Positions 35,494 through 45,000 of a DNA stretch of 62,396 bases are shown here, piece after piece (within the stretch, counting starts at the first letter, position 1; every line of letters starts with the position of its first letter). The stretch lies in assembly GCF_016775475.1 (NCBI RefSeq), contig NZ_JAEUXJ010000018.1, forward strand, positions 1 to 62,396, given 5' to 3'. The translations under genes and the position numbers were made by a program. The DNA comes from Belnapia mucosa (GTDB lineage: Bacteria; Pseudomonadota; Alphaproteobacteria; Acetobacterales; Acetobacteraceae). The notes under the pieces are model-generated. The model saw only the letters and a program-made list of their open reading frames with translations. It searched no databases and was not told the origin of the DNA.

Positions 35494-36845
35494 GCGGGGC
35501 GACGCAGGAAGCCGGCCTGCCGCCCGCGGCGCGCTATGCCGAGATGGTCTCGCTGGTCGCCGATCCGGTGCTGGAACGCCGCGTCGGACGACCCTGGTGG
35601 ATCGCCTTCCTCGCGGCGCTCGCCGTCACCCTCGGCTTCGGCCTCTGCCTCGCCTGGCTCTTCGTCGAGGGCATCGGCATCTATGGCAACAACAGCACCG
35701 TGGTCTGGGGCTTCCCGATCGCGAACTATGTCTGGTGGATCGGCATCGGCAATGCGGGGACGCTGATCTCCGCCCTGCTGCTGCTGACGCGGCAGGGCTG
35801 GCGCTCCTCCATCAACCGCTTTGCCGAGGCGATGACGCTCTTCGCCGCCGGCATCGCCGGGCTGTTTCCCATCCTGCATCTCGGGCGGCCCTATCTGGCC
35901 TATTGGCTGGCGCCCTATCCGAACACCATGAATCTCTGGCCGCAATGGCGCAGCGCCCTGGTCTGGGACTTCGCCGCCATCGGCACCTACATCCTCTTCT
36001 CGCTGCTGTTCTGGTATCTCGGCCTGATCCCCGACCTCGCCACCATGCGCGACCGGGCGCGCAGCCGCGGCGCGAAGCTGATCTATGGCGTGCTCGCCTT
36101 CGGCTGGCGCGGCTCCGCCCGGCACTGGCAGCGGCATGACGCAGTCTACAAGGCGATGGCGGCGCTGGCCGTGCCGCTGGTCGTCTCGGTCCATAGCGTG
36201 GTCGGGCTGGATTTCGCCGCCAGCCTGATGCCCGGATGGCAGGAGACGATCTTTCCGCCCTATTTCGTCGTCGGCGCGCTCTTCTCCGGCTTCGCCATGG
36301 TGGTGACACTGGCGGTGATCCTGCGCTGGGGCCTCGGCCTGCAGGCGATCATCAACGAACGGCATTTCGATGTCATGGCGAAGATCATCCTCGCCGGCGC
36401 CATCGCCATGGGTCTCTCCTACCTGACCGAATGGTTCATGGGCTGGTACAGTGGGGAGCATGAGGAGCGGTCATTCCTCTCCTTCCAGTTCACCGGCGAC
36501 TACGCGCCATTCTACTACGCCATGCTCGCCTGCAACGTGCTGGCGCCGCAGTTGTTCTGGTTCCGCGCCTGCCGGCAACGGGTGCTGCCGCTGCTCGGGG
36601 TCTGCATCCTGGTCAATATCGGCATGTGGCTGGAGCGCATTCTCATCATCTGGAACACGCTCTCGCATGGCCATCTGCCGGCCATGCGGCGGCTGTTCCA
36701 CCCGACCTTCTGGGACTGGGCGACGCTCGTTGGGTCCTTCGGCCTCTTCGCCCTGCTCTTCCTCGTCTTCGTGCGGCTGCTGCCGGCGGTCGCGATGCAT
36801 GACGTCAACAAGGAGCTGCGGGCCGAGAAGGAGGCGGCGGCATGA
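35490..36845 (+). CDS. actC: Alternative complex III NrfD-type membrane subunit ActC
   Basis: A 451-residue NrfD-like protein with about ten spans. Typical stretches are WWIGIGNAGTLISALLLL, NLWPQWRSALVWDFAA and SHGHLPAMRRLFHPTFWDW. It holds a quinol site of the complex. GGAGG lies just before the ATG at 35490, which overlaps the actB stop. Confidence 0.94.
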   Translation: MSGATQEAGLPPAARYAEMVSLVADPVLERRVGRPWWIAFLAALAVTLGFGLCLAWLFVEGIGIYGNNSTVVWGFPIANYVWWIGIGNAGTLISALLLLTRQGWRSSINRFAEAMTLFAAGIAGLFPILHLGRPYLAYWLAPYPNTMNLWPQWRSALVWDFAAIGTYILFSLLFWYLGLIPDLATMRDRARSRGAKLIYGVLAFGWRGSARHWQRHDAVYKAMAALAVPLVVSVHSVVGLDFAASLMPGWQETIFPPYFVVGALFSGFAMVVTLAVILRWGLGLQAIINERHFDVMAKIILAGAIAMGLSYLTEWFMGWYSGEHEERSFLSFQFTGDYAPFYYAMLACNVLAPQLFWFRACRQRVLPLLGVCILVNIGMWLERILIIWNTLSHGHLPAMRRLFHPTFWDWATLVGSFGLFALLFLVFVRLLPAVAMHDVNKELRAEKEAAA

Positions 36846-37363
36846 GCGAGGTGCCAATGCTGCTGGCCGAATTCGCCGATCCGCAGACGCTGCTGGATGC
36901 CGCGCGCCGGGTGCGGGATGCCGGCTGGCAGGGGCGCGACGCGCATGTCCCCTTCGCCATCGAGGAATTGCCGGAAGCGCTCGGCCTCGGTTCCACCCCG
37001 ATCCGCCCGATCATGGCGGCGGGCGGGCTGCTCTCCGGTGCCTTCGCCTATGGGCTGCAATGGTACAGCGCGGTCGTCGACTACCCCTACAACTCCGGCG
37101 GCCGGCCGCTGCATAGCTGGCCCGCCTTCCTGGTCCCAACCTTCGAGGCGGTGATCCTGGGCGCCACCCTGGCAGGCGTCGTCGCTTTCCTCGTCTCCAC
37201 CGGCCTGCCGCGGCTGCACCATCCGGCCTTCGCCGCGCATGGCTTCGCCCGGGCCAGCCAGGACCGCTTCTTCCTCGCCGTCGCGGATCCGGAGGTGGAT
37301 GCGGCGCGCTTCGCTGCGAAGCTCGATGGCCTCGCCCCGCTCTCGATCCGGCAGGTGGGCTGA
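36842..37363 (+). CDS. actD: Alternative complex III subunit ActD (DUF3341)
   Basis: A 173-residue protein with two membrane spans, RPIMAAGGLLSGAFAYGL and the one after WPAFLVPTFEAV. These match the DUF3341 ActD subunit. It overlaps both neighbours. Its role in the complex is structural. Confidence 0.92.
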   Translation: MSEVPMLLAEFADPQTLLDAARRVRDAGWQGRDAHVPFAIEELPEALGLGSTPIRPIMAAGGLLSGAFAYGLQWYSAVVDYPYNSGGRPLHSWPAFLVPTFEAVILGATLAGVVAFLVSTGLPRLHHPAFAAHGFARASQDRFFLAVADPEVDAARFAAKLDGLAPLSIRQVG

Positions 37364-37881
37364 TGCGCGCCGCGCCGCTCCTCCTCTCGCTGCTCCTCCT
37401 GCCCGGCTGCAAGCAGGAAATGAAGCAGCAGCGCCGGCTGGACACCTATGAGCGCTCCTCGCTCTGGCCCGACGGCACCACCGCGCGGCCGCTGCCCGAG
37501 GGCGTGGTCGCCCGCGGCGACCTGGCGCGCGACGCCGCCGCCGCCACGCCGCCCGAGGTCACGCCGGCCCTGCTGGCGCGCGGGCAGGAGCGCTACGGGA
37601 TCTACTGCGCCCCCTGCCACGGCCCGGCCGGGGATGGCGACGGCATGATCCCCCGCCGCGGCTTCCCCCGCCCACCCAGCTACCATACCGACCGGCTGCG
37701 GGCGGCGCCGGCGCCCTATGTCTATGACGTCATCACCCGCGGCTATGGCGTGATGTATGGCTATGCCACGCGGGTGGCGCCGGCCGATCGCTGGGCGATC
37801 ATCGCCTATATCCGGGCGCTGCAACTCTCCCGCAGCGTTGCCCTGGCCGAGGTGCCGGATGCGCGGGAGCGCCTGCCATGA
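37363..37881 (+). CDS. actE: Alternative complex III monohaem cytochrome lipoprotein ActE
   Basis: A 172-residue lipoprotein: the lipobox LLPGC puts the acylated cysteine at residue 16. One haem c site (CAPCH, then GPAGDGDGM) lies mid-protein. ActE carries electrons from the complex to the oxidase. The gene overlaps the actD stop by one base (TGATG). Confidence 0.93.
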   Translation: MRAAPLLLSLLLLPGCKQEMKQQRRLDTYERSSLWPDGTTARPLPEGVVARGDLARDAAAATPPEVTPALLARGQERYGIYCAPCHGPAGDGDGMIPRRGFPRPPSYHTDRLRAAPAPYVYDVITRGYGVMYGYATRVAPADRWAIIAYIRALQLSRSVALAEVPDARERLP

Positions 37882-38936
37882 GCCTGCAGGACTGGCTCCG
37901 CGCCCATGCTGGAAGGGTCTTCCTCGGCGGCGCGCTCGGCGCCGCGCTGCTGCTGGCCTGGGGCTTGCTGGCGCCGGGGCTGGCCCTGGCCGGCTGGCTG
38001 ACCGGCCTGCTGTTCTGGCTCGGCATCGCGCTCGGTGCCTATGCGCTGCTGGCGGTGCATGCGCTGACCGGCGGGCGGTGGCTGGCGCCGCTCTTCCCCG
38101 TGCTGGCGCCGGCGGTGGCGACGTTGCCGGTCTTCGCCCTGCTCGCCCTACCGCTGCTGCTGGATGCCGCCGCGCTCTGGCCCTGGATCATCGAGCCTGT
38201 CGGCATCAAGCCGGATGTGGCGCGGCTCTGGCTCAACCTGCCCGGCCTCGTACTGCGCAGCGTGCTGGCGCTGCTGGGTTGGTCGGTCTTCGGCCTGCTG
38301 CTGGTCGGCGGTGGCGCTAGGCGGCCGGGCATCGGCGCGCCGGCGCTGATCCTGCATGCGGTCGCCGTCACCCTGCTAGGCCTCGACTGGATCCTGGCGC
38401 TGGAGCCGCCCTTCCGCTCCACCGCCTTCCCGATGTGGCTCGGCGTGACGCAGGTGCTCGCCGCCCTGGCCTGGGCCGCGCTGCTGCGGCCGGAGCCTCG
38501 CGGCGGCCAGGGCAAGGCGGGCGACCTCGCCGGGCTGCTGCTCGCCGCCGCGCTCGGCGCCGCCTATCTGGGGTTCGCGCAGTATCTCGTCGCCTGGTAT
38601 GGCAACCTGAAGCCGCGGGCGGACTGGTACCTGCCGCGGCAGGAGATGCCCTGGCTGTTGCTGGAACTCGGCGCCATTGCCGCCAGCGCCCTTCTGCCCG
38701 TGCTCGGCCTGCTGCCGGCCCGCCTGCGGCGCAGCCCGCGGGCGCTGGCCTGGATCGGCGGCGGGGTGCTGGCCGGCATCCTGCTGCACATGTCCTGGCT
38801 GGTCGGGCCGCGCTTCGGGCCCTGGATGCTGCCGGCCGCTGCGCTCGGAACCTTCGCCATCGGCGGGCTCTGGCTCGGCCTAGCCGGCGGTCCCTTCGCC
38901 GCCAGGTTGAGACGGGAGGTGCCGCATGGCGCCTGA
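37878..38936 (+). CDS. actF: Alternative complex III membrane subunit ActF
   Basis: A 352-residue polytopic protein with about ten predicted spans, the short NrfD-like second membrane subunit. Recognisable segments are LFWLGIALGAYALLAVHALTG, FRSTAFPMWLG and FAQYLVAWYGNLKPRADWY. It overlaps both neighbours. Confidence 0.9.
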   Translation: MSLQDWLRAHAGRVFLGGALGAALLLAWGLLAPGLALAGWLTGLLFWLGIALGAYALLAVHALTGGRWLAPLFPVLAPAVATLPVFALLALPLLLDAAALWPWIIEPVGIKPDVARLWLNLPGLVLRSVLALLGWSVFGLLLVGGGARRPGIGAPALILHAVAVTLLGLDWILALEPPFRSTAFPMWLGVTQVLAALAWAALLRPEPRGGQGKAGDLAGLLLAAALGAAYLGFAQYLVAWYGNLKPRADWYLPRQEMPWLLLELGAIAASALLPVLGLLPARLRRSPRALAWIGGGVLAGILLHMSWLVGPRFGPWMLPAAALGTFAIGGLWLGLAGGPFAARLRREVPHGA

Positions 38937-39312
38937 GACCCCGCTGGAGGAACAGCGCCAGACCGCCGATCTCGACACCCGCTGGATCGTCATCGTCGCC
39001 GCCGGCACGCTGCTGCTGGTCGGTGCCACGCTCGGCTTGGTCTGGCTGTTCGAGCGTGTGGCCGGCGTCCATGGCGCGGAGGTCATCCCGCCCGCCGCCT
39101 TCGCCCCGCCGCGACTGCAGAGCGACCCGGCCGGCGATTTCCGCGCCTATCAGGCGGAGCAGCGCGCCCGGCTGGAGGCCTATGGCTGGGCCGACCGCGA
39201 GCGCGGGCTGGTCCGGATCCCGATCGAGCGGGCGATGGGGATGATCGCCACCCGCGGCGCGGGGGCCTATGACCCGCTCGACCCGCCGCGCCGGCCGGAC
39301 CCGCGCCGATGA
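38926..39312 (+). CDS. Small membrane protein between actF and SCO
   Basis: A 128-residue protein with one span (about 22-44) and a periplasmic tail that includes RIPIERAMGMIATRG. Small proteins with that motif recur in alternative complex III/oxidase operons. I do not know its function. It overlaps the end of actF by 11 bases and the SCO gene by 4. Confidence 0.8.
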   Translation: MAPETPLEEQRQTADLDTRWIVIVAAGTLLLVGATLGLVWLFERVAGVHGAEVIPPAAFAPPRLQSDPAGDFRAYQAEQRARLEAYGWADRERGLVRIPIERAMGMIATRGAGAYDPLDPPRRPDPRR

Positions 39313-40031
39313 CCCGCCGCGGCCTGGCTGGCTTGCTGGCCCTGCTGCCCACCGCTGCCCGGGCGGAGGCGCCGGAGTTCGCCCCGCCGCCTGGCGCGGC
39401 GCTGCCGCTGTCCCTGGCGCTACGCGACTCTGCCGATCGGCCTGTGACCCTCGGCGAGGCGCTGGACGGGTTGCCGGCCGTCTTTGCCTTCGCCGATTAC
39501 GGCTGCACGACGCTCTGCGGCACGGCGATTGGACTGGCCGCCGCGATGCTACCCTCCACCGGGCTGGTGCCGGGCCGGGACTACCGCCTCCTCGTGCTGG
39601 GCCTCGACCCCGCCGACGACCCGGCCGCCGCCGAGGCCATGCGGCGCGCTTGGCTCGGCGAGAGCGGGGCGCTGGCCGAAACCTCCCGCTTCCTGCTCGG
39701 CAGCGCATCGGCAGTGACGGCGGCGACGGCCGCGCTCGGCTTTCAGGCGGTGCGGCAGGGCGATGGCTTCGACCACCCGCTAGCGCTCTTCGTGCTGCGG
39801 CCAGACGGGCATCTTGCCGCCGCCCTCCCCGCCCTCGGCGCCGAGCCGGAGGAGGTGCGGGCGGCGCTGCGTGGGGTGCCGGGCCTCATTGCGCGGGTGC
39901 GGCTGGTCTGCGCCGCCGCGACCGGCCATGCCAGCCTGCTCGGCCCGATGCTGGCGACCGGCGGTGCGGCGACGCTCGGGCTGATGGCCGGCGGGTTCCT
40001 GCTGCTGCGGCGGCTGGAGCGGCGGGCGTGA
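39309..40031 (+). CDS. SCO1/SenC-family copper chaperone
   Basis: A 240-residue thioredoxin-fold protein with a signal sequence. The copper ligands are the CxxxC of YGCTTLCGT and the histidine of GDGFDHPLALF. A C-terminal span (about 212-232) anchors it. SCO proteins build the CuA site of oxidase subunit II, encoded by the next gene (GTGA overlap). Confidence 0.9.
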   Translation: MTRRGLAGLLALLPTAARAEAPEFAPPPGAALPLSLALRDSADRPVTLGEALDGLPAVFAFADYGCTTLCGTAIGLAAAMLPSTGLVPGRDYRLLVLGLDPADDPAAAEAMRRAWLGESGALAETSRFLLGSASAVTAATAALGFQAVRQGDGFDHPLALFVLRPDGHLAAALPALGAEPEEVRAALRGVPGLIARVRLVCAAATGHASLLGPMLATGGAATLGLMAGGFLLLRRLERRA

Positions 40032-40969
40032 ACGGCTTCTCGCTCTGGCCACCGACCGCCTCCGAACAGGCAGCGCGGATCGACAGCCTGTTCATCGGCC
40101 TGCTGGTCGTCGCCGGCGCCATCCTGCTGCTCGTCGCCATGCTGCTGCTGGTCTTCTCCATCCGCTACCGGCGCGGCTCCAGCGCAAGGCGGGGGGAACT
40201 GCCGGAATTCCTCCGCCGCGATGTGGAACTGGGTTGGACCGCGGCGACGCTCTTCCTTGCCATCTTCCTCTTCTGGTGGGCGGGGGCGACCCAGCTCCGC
40301 GCCAGCGACGCGCCGCCCAATGCGCTGGAGGTGCATGTCGTCGCCAAGCAATGGATGTGGAAGGCGCGCCACCCGAACGGCGCGCGGGAGATCAACGCCC
40401 TGCATGTCCCGCGCGGGGAAGCGGTGCGGCTGGTGATGACCTCGCAGGACGTGATCCACAGCTTCTTCGTGCCCGCCTTCCGGGTGAAGCAGGACGTGGT
40501 GCCCGGCCGCTTCACCCATATGTGGTTCCGCGCCACCAAGCCCGGGACCTACCATCTGTTCTGCGCCGAATTCTGCGGCACCGAGCACGCCACCATGGGC
40601 GGCACCGTCACGGTGATGGAGCCGGAGGACTACGCGCGCTGGGCCACCGCCCAGCCGCAGGAACAGGACCTGCCGGGCGAGGGCGCCGCGCTCTTTGTCT
40701 CGCTCGGCTGCTCAGGGTGCCATGCGCCCTCCGCCGCGGTGCATGCGCCGAGCCTGCAAGGGATCTATGGCCGGATGGTGAACCTCGCGGATGGCCGGAC
40801 GGTGCGGGCGGATGCGGCCTATCTCCGGGATTCGATCCTGCTGCCGAAGCGCGACCTGGTCGCGGGCTACGAGCCCATCATGCCGTCCTTTGAGGGGCTG
40901 GTGGATGAGGGCGACCTGCAGAGCCTGCTCGCCTATCTCGAATCCCTGCGCGGGGAGATATCCCGATGA
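40028..40969 (+). CDS. coxB: Cytochrome c oxidase subunit II with fused cytochrome c (caa3 type)
   Basis: A 313-residue subunit with two N-terminal spans. The CuA site is complete: the His of QDVIHSFFVPAF and the set in CAEFCGTEHATMGG. A C-terminal cytochrome c domain (CSGCH) marks a caa3 oxidase. The GTG at 40028 overlaps the SCO stop; earlier in-frame codons lie inside the SCO gene. Confidence 0.95.
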   Translation: MNGFSLWPPTASEQAARIDSLFIGLLVVAGAILLLVAMLLLVFSIRYRRGSSARRGELPEFLRRDVELGWTAATLFLAIFLFWWAGATQLRASDAPPNALEVHVVAKQWMWKARHPNGAREINALHVPRGEAVRLVMTSQDVIHSFFVPAFRVKQDVVPGRFTHMWFRATKPGTYHLFCAEFCGTEHATMGGTVTVMEPEDYARWATAQPQEQDLPGEGAALFVSLGCSGCHAPSAAVHAPSLQGIYGRMVNLADGRTVRADAAYLRDSILLPKRDLVAGYEPIMPSFEGLVDEGDLQSLLAYLESLRGEISR

Positions 40970-42651
40970 GCGGCCTCACGGCGGAACGCGCCATCCCGGA
41001 CCGGCCCGGGCGGGCGGAGAACTACCTGACGGCCGAGACCGGCCTCGCCTCCTGGCTGCTGACGACCGACCACAAGCGGATCGGCCTGCTCTACATGGCG
41101 GCCATCACCGTCTTCTTCTTCCTGGGCGGCGCCGCGGCCTTCCTTCTTCGGCTGGAGCTCTTCACGCCGGAGGGTGACCTGCTCTCGGCCGATTCCTACA
41201 ACCGCGCCTTCACCTTCCATGGCGTGGTGATGGTGTGGTTCTTCCTGATTCCCTCCATCCCCAACATCCTCGGCAATTTCATGCTGCCGCTGATGATCGG
41301 GGCGAAGGACCTGGCCTTTCCGCGGCTCAACCTCATCAGCTGGTACATCTTCGTCGCCGCCGGATTGATCGCGGTCTACACGCTGGTCTCGGGCGGCGTG
41401 GATACCGGCTGGACCTTCTACACGCCGCTGACGACGGCCTTCTCCAACGGCAACGTCCTGGCCGCCGCGGCGGCGGTCTTCGTCGCCGGCTTCTCGACCA
41501 TCGCCACGGCGGTGAATTTCATCGCGACCGTCCATCTGCTGCGCGCGCCGGGCCTCACCTGGTTCCGCCTGCCGCTGTTTGTCTGGGCGATCTATGCGAC
41601 CAGCATCGTGATGGTGCTGGCCACACCGGTGCTGGCCATGGTGCTGCTGCTGATCTCGGCCGAGCGCGCCTTTGGCATCCCGATCTTCGACCCGCTGCGG
41701 GGCGGCGACCCGATCCTGTTCCAGCACCTGTTCTGGTTCTACAGCCACCCTGCCGTCTACATCATGATCCTCCCCTCCTTCGGGGTGATCTCGGAGGTTG
41801 TCACCTGCTACGCACGGCGGCGGGTCTTCGGCTACAGCTTCATGGTCTATGCGCTGCTCTGGATCGCGCTGGTCGGCTTCCTGGTCTGGGGCCACCACAT
41901 GTTCGTCTCCGGCCAGTCGCTCTTCGCCAACCTGGTCTTCTCCTTCCTGTCCTTCGTCGTCGCGGTGCCCTCGGCGATCAAGGTCTTCAACTGGACGGCC
42001 ACGCTGTATCGCGGCCAGATCGTCTTCGATGCGCCGATGATCTATGCGCTGGGCTTCATCGGCCTCTTCACCATCGGCGGGCTCACCGGCCTCTTCCTCG
42101 CCTCGGTGCCGGTCGATATCCATGTGACCGACACCTATTTCGTCGTGGCCCACTTCCACTACATCATGGTCGGCGGCGCGGTCTCGGCGCTCTATGGCGG
42201 GCTCAGCTACTGGTGGCCGAAGATCACCGGGCGGATGTATCCGGAAGCCTGGGCACGCTTCGCCGCGGTGATGATGTTCTTCGGTTTCGGCTTCACCTTC
42301 TTCCCCATGTTCATCATGGGCTTCCTCGGCATGCCGCGGCGCTACCATGTCTATCCGCAGGAATTCCAGGTCTGGCACGTCCTCGCCTCCGGCGGCGCGC
42401 TGATCCTCGCCGTCGCCTATCTGCTACCGATGGGCTATCTCGCCTGGTCGCTGATCTGGGGCCGGCGGGCCATCGCCAATCCCTGGGGCGCGACGGGCCT
42501 CGAATGGCAGACCAGCTCCCCGCCGCCGACCGAGAATTTCGACACGCCGCCGGTCGTCGTCCAGGGCCCCTACAACTACCACCCCGAGCATGAGGGCCCG
42601 CCCGCGATGGACCGCGAGCCGCACAGCCCGCAGGGTGGCCAGCCGGTATGA
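40966..42651 (+). CDS. coxA: Cytochrome c oxidase subunit I (A2-type, caa3)
   Basis: A 561-residue haem-copper oxidase core with twelve spans. Ligands are the His of FTFHGVVMV (haem a), YSHPAVY and GHHMF (CuB), and AHFHYIMVGG (haems a3 and a). The YSHPAVY motif has no glutamate, which places it in the A2 class that uses a Tyr-Ser pair in the D channel. It reduces oxygen to water and pumps protons. Confidence 0.97.
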   Translation: MSGLTAERAIPDRPGRAENYLTAETGLASWLLTTDHKRIGLLYMAAITVFFFLGGAAAFLLRLELFTPEGDLLSADSYNRAFTFHGVVMVWFFLIPSIPNILGNFMLPLMIGAKDLAFPRLNLISWYIFVAAGLIAVYTLVSGGVDTGWTFYTPLTTAFSNGNVLAAAAAVFVAGFSTIATAVNFIATVHLLRAPGLTWFRLPLFVWAIYATSIVMVLATPVLAMVLLLISAERAFGIPIFDPLRGGDPILFQHLFWFYSHPAVYIMILPSFGVISEVVTCYARRRVFGYSFMVYALLWIALVGFLVWGHHMFVSGQSLFANLVFSFLSFVVAVPSAIKVFNWTATLYRGQIVFDAPMIYALGFIGLFTIGGLTGLFLASVPVDIHVTDTYFVVAHFHYIMVGGAVSALYGGLSYWWPKITGRMYPEAWARFAAVMMFFGFGFTFFPMFIMGFLGMPRRYHVYPQEFQVWHVLASGGALILAVAYLLPMGYLAWSLIWGRRAIANPWGATGLEWQTSSPPPTENFDTPPVVVQGPYNYHPEHEGPPAMDREPHSPQGGQPV

Positions 42652-43274
42652 GCGAGGCCGCGCTCCACAAGCCCTGGCGCAGCCTGCGGCGGCAGCGGGA
42701 GGCGGCGGAATTCGGCCTCTGGGTCTTCCTCGCCAGCGAGGTGATGTTCTTCGCCTGCGCCCTCACTGGCTATGCCGTCAACCGCGTGCTCTGGCCCGAG
42801 GCCTTCGCCGCCGCGGCGCGCGAGACCAATGTGCTGTACGGCACCATCAATACCGGCATCCTGCTCACCAGCAGCCTCACCATGGCGGTGGCGGCCGAGA
42901 GCGCCCGCGCCGGGCTGCGGCGCCTGACGCTGGTCTGCCTCGGCGTGACCATCGCCTTCGGCCTCGCCTTCCTCATGGTGAAGGGGCTGGAATATGCCGA
43001 GGATATCGAGAAGCACCTGGTTCCCGGCCCTGGCTTCCGGCTGGACCAGCCGGCGGCACAGATCTTCTTCGCCTTCTACTGGCTGCTGACGGCGGTGCAT
43101 GCGCTGCACATGACGATCGGCCTCTGCCTGGTCGGCACGCTGCTGGCGCAGGCCTGGCGCGGCAGCCGGCCGCTCTCGAGCCCGGCCTTCGAGGCGGCTG
43201 GCCTCTACTGGCATTTCGTCGATCTGGTCTGGATCTTCCTCTACCCGCTGCTCTACCTGGCGGGGCGCTCGTGA
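42648..43274 (+). CDS. coxC: Cytochrome c oxidase subunit III
   Basis: A 208-residue subunit with five spans, starting with REAAEFGLWVFLASEVMFFA and ending with YWHFVDLVWIFLYPLLYL. The short form is usual for caa3 oxidases. It overlaps coxA by 4 bases. Confidence 0.95.
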   Translation: MSEAALHKPWRSLRRQREAAEFGLWVFLASEVMFFACALTGYAVNRVLWPEAFAAAARETNVLYGTINTGILLTSSLTMAVAAESARAGLRRLTLVCLGVTIAFGLAFLMVKGLEYAEDIEKHLVPGPGFRLDQPAAQIFFAFYWLLTAVHALHMTIGLCLVGTLLAQAWRGSRPLSSPAFEAAGLYWHFVDLVWIFLYPLLYLAGRS

Positions 43275-43645
43275 CCGGGCTCGGCGAGGATGTGCCGCTG
43301 ACGGCGGGCGCGATCTGGCGGCGGACGCTACCGGTCTGGGCGGCGCTGATACTGCTGCTCGGCGCGACGCTCGGCCTCGCCTATGTGCCGCTCGGGCGGT
43401 TCGCCACCGCCACCGCGCTCGGCATCGCGGTGGTGAAGGGGGGGCTGGTGATGCTGTTCTTCATGCAGCTCCGCAAGCCGGACCCGCTGCTGCGTCTTGC
43501 CGCCTCGACGGCGCTGTTCTTCGTCGCCTTCCTGCTGATCCTGACCTTCGCCGATGTGCTGACGCGCTCGGCGCCTTCCCAGCCGGGCACGGTCATGCCG
43601 CGCAGCCAGCCGGAACTGCCGGCCACCGGGCAGCGGGGCTTCTGA
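43271..43645 (+). CDS. Cytochrome c oxidase subunit IV (prokaryotic)
   Basis: A 124-residue protein with three spans; the stretch ALGIAVVKGGLVMLFFMQL is typical of the small prokaryotic subunit IV. The GTG at 43271 overlaps the subunit III stop. Its own stop shares one base with the selA start (TGATG), linking the oxidase operon to the selenium genes. Confidence 0.88.
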   Translation: MTGLGEDVPLTAGAIWRRTLPVWAALILLLGATLGLAYVPLGRFATATALGIAVVKGGLVMLFFMQLRKPDPLLRLAASTALFFVAFLLILTFADVLTRSAPSQPGTVMPRSQPELPATGQRGF

Positions 43646-45000
43646 TGGATGCGCTCGTCCCGCCGCGACGGCCGCCCGCCATCGGCCGCCTCCTCGCCCT
43701 GCCCGCCGCCCGGGCGCTGGTGGAACGGCATGGCCGGCCGCTGGTGGTGGAGGCGCTGCGTGCCGCCGCCGCCTCCTTCCGCGCCGGGGAGGAAGCGCCG
43801 ATCCTCGCCGCCGCCGAGGCCTGGCTCGACCACCACACGCGCGGCCCGCGCCGGGTGCTGAACCTGACGGGGACGGTGCTGCACACCAATCTCGGCCGCG
43901 CCCCGCTGCCGGAGGCGGCGCTCGCCGCCATGGCGGAAGCCGCCGGCGCCACCGACCTCGAATTCGACCTGGAGGCCGGCAGTCGCGGCGAGCGCGACGC
44001 ACATTGCGAAGCGCTCCTTTGCCACCTCACCGGCGCCGAGGCGGCGCTGCTCGTCAACAACAATGCCGCCGCCGTGCTGCTGCTGCTGCGCGCCCTCGCC
44101 CCGCGGCGGGAGGTGGTGGTCTCGCGCGGCGAGCTGGTCGAGATCGGCGGCGCCTTCCGCATCCCCGACATCATGCGCGAGGCCGGCTGCCGGCTGCGCG
44201 AGGTCGGCACCACCAACCGCACCCATCCGCGCGACTATGCCGAGGCGATCGGCCCGCGCACCGCGCTGCTGATGAAGGTCCATCGCAGCAACTACGCCAT
44301 CGAGGGCTTCACCGCCGAGGTCGCCGAGGCCGAGCTGGCCGGCATCGCGCATGCGCAGGGCCTGCCGATGGTGGTCGATCTCGGCAGCGGCAGCCTGCAC
44401 GACCTGGCGCGCTGGGGCCTGCCGCGGGAGCCGACGGTGCGGGAGGCGATCGCGGCCGGGGCCGATCTCGTCACCTTCAGCGGCGACAAGCTGCTGGGCG
44501 GGCCGCAGGCCGGGCTGGTGGTGGGCCGGGCCGATCTGGTGGCGAAGCTGCGGCGGCATCCGCTGAAACGCGCGCTGCGCCTCGACAAGACCACCATCGC
44601 CGCGCTCGCCGCCGTGCTGCGCCTCCAGGCCGATCCCGACCGTCTGGCCGAGCGCCTGCCCGCGCTGCGCCTGCTGCGGCGGCCGCAGGCGGAGATCGCG
44701 GCCCTGGCCGAGCAACTGCGTCCTGCCCTGGCCGCCGCGCTGGAGGGTCAGGCCGTGGTCTCAGTCGAGCCCTGCGAGAGCCAGATCGGCAGCGGCGCCC
44801 GGCCCAGCGACCGGCTACCGAGCGCCGCGCTCTGCCTCCGCCCGCGCCGCGGCCTCACCGCCGAGGCCCTGGCCACGGCGCTGCGGCGCCTGCCGGTGCC
44901 GGTGATTGGCCGGGTCGCCCGCGGCGCCGTGCTGCTCGACCTCCGCTGCCTGGAGGATGCGGAGGGGTTCGCAGCGCAGCTCCCGCTGCTGGCGCCATGA
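43645..45000 (+). CDS. selA: L-seryl-tRNA(Sec) selenium transferase
   Basis: A 451-residue PLP enzyme that turns seryl-tRNA(Sec) into selenocysteyl-tRNA(Sec). The PLP lysine is K282 in TFSGDKLLGGPQAG. Also visible are NLTGTVLHTNLGRAPLP and KVHRSNYAIEGF. Full family length. Its start is coupled to the last oxidase gene and its stop to selB (ATGA). Confidence 0.97.
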   Translation: MDALVPPRRPPAIGRLLALPAARALVERHGRPLVVEALRAAAASFRAGEEAPILAAAEAWLDHHTRGPRRVLNLTGTVLHTNLGRAPLPEAALAAMAEAAGATDLEFDLEAGSRGERDAHCEALLCHLTGAEAALLVNNNAAAVLLLLRALAPRREVVVSRGELVEIGGAFRIPDIMREAGCRLREVGTTNRTHPRDYAEAIGPRTALLMKVHRSNYAIEGFTAEVAEAELAGIAHAQGLPMVVDLGSGSLHDLARWGLPREPTVREAIAAGADLVTFSGDKLLGGPQAGLVVGRADLVAKLRRHPLKRALRLDKTTIAALAAVLRLQADPDRLAERLPALRLLRRPQAEIAALAEQLRPALAAALEGQAVVSVEPCESQIGSGARPSDRLPSAALCLRPRRGLTAEALATALRRLPVPVIGRVARGAVLLDLRCLEDAEGFAAQLPLLAP

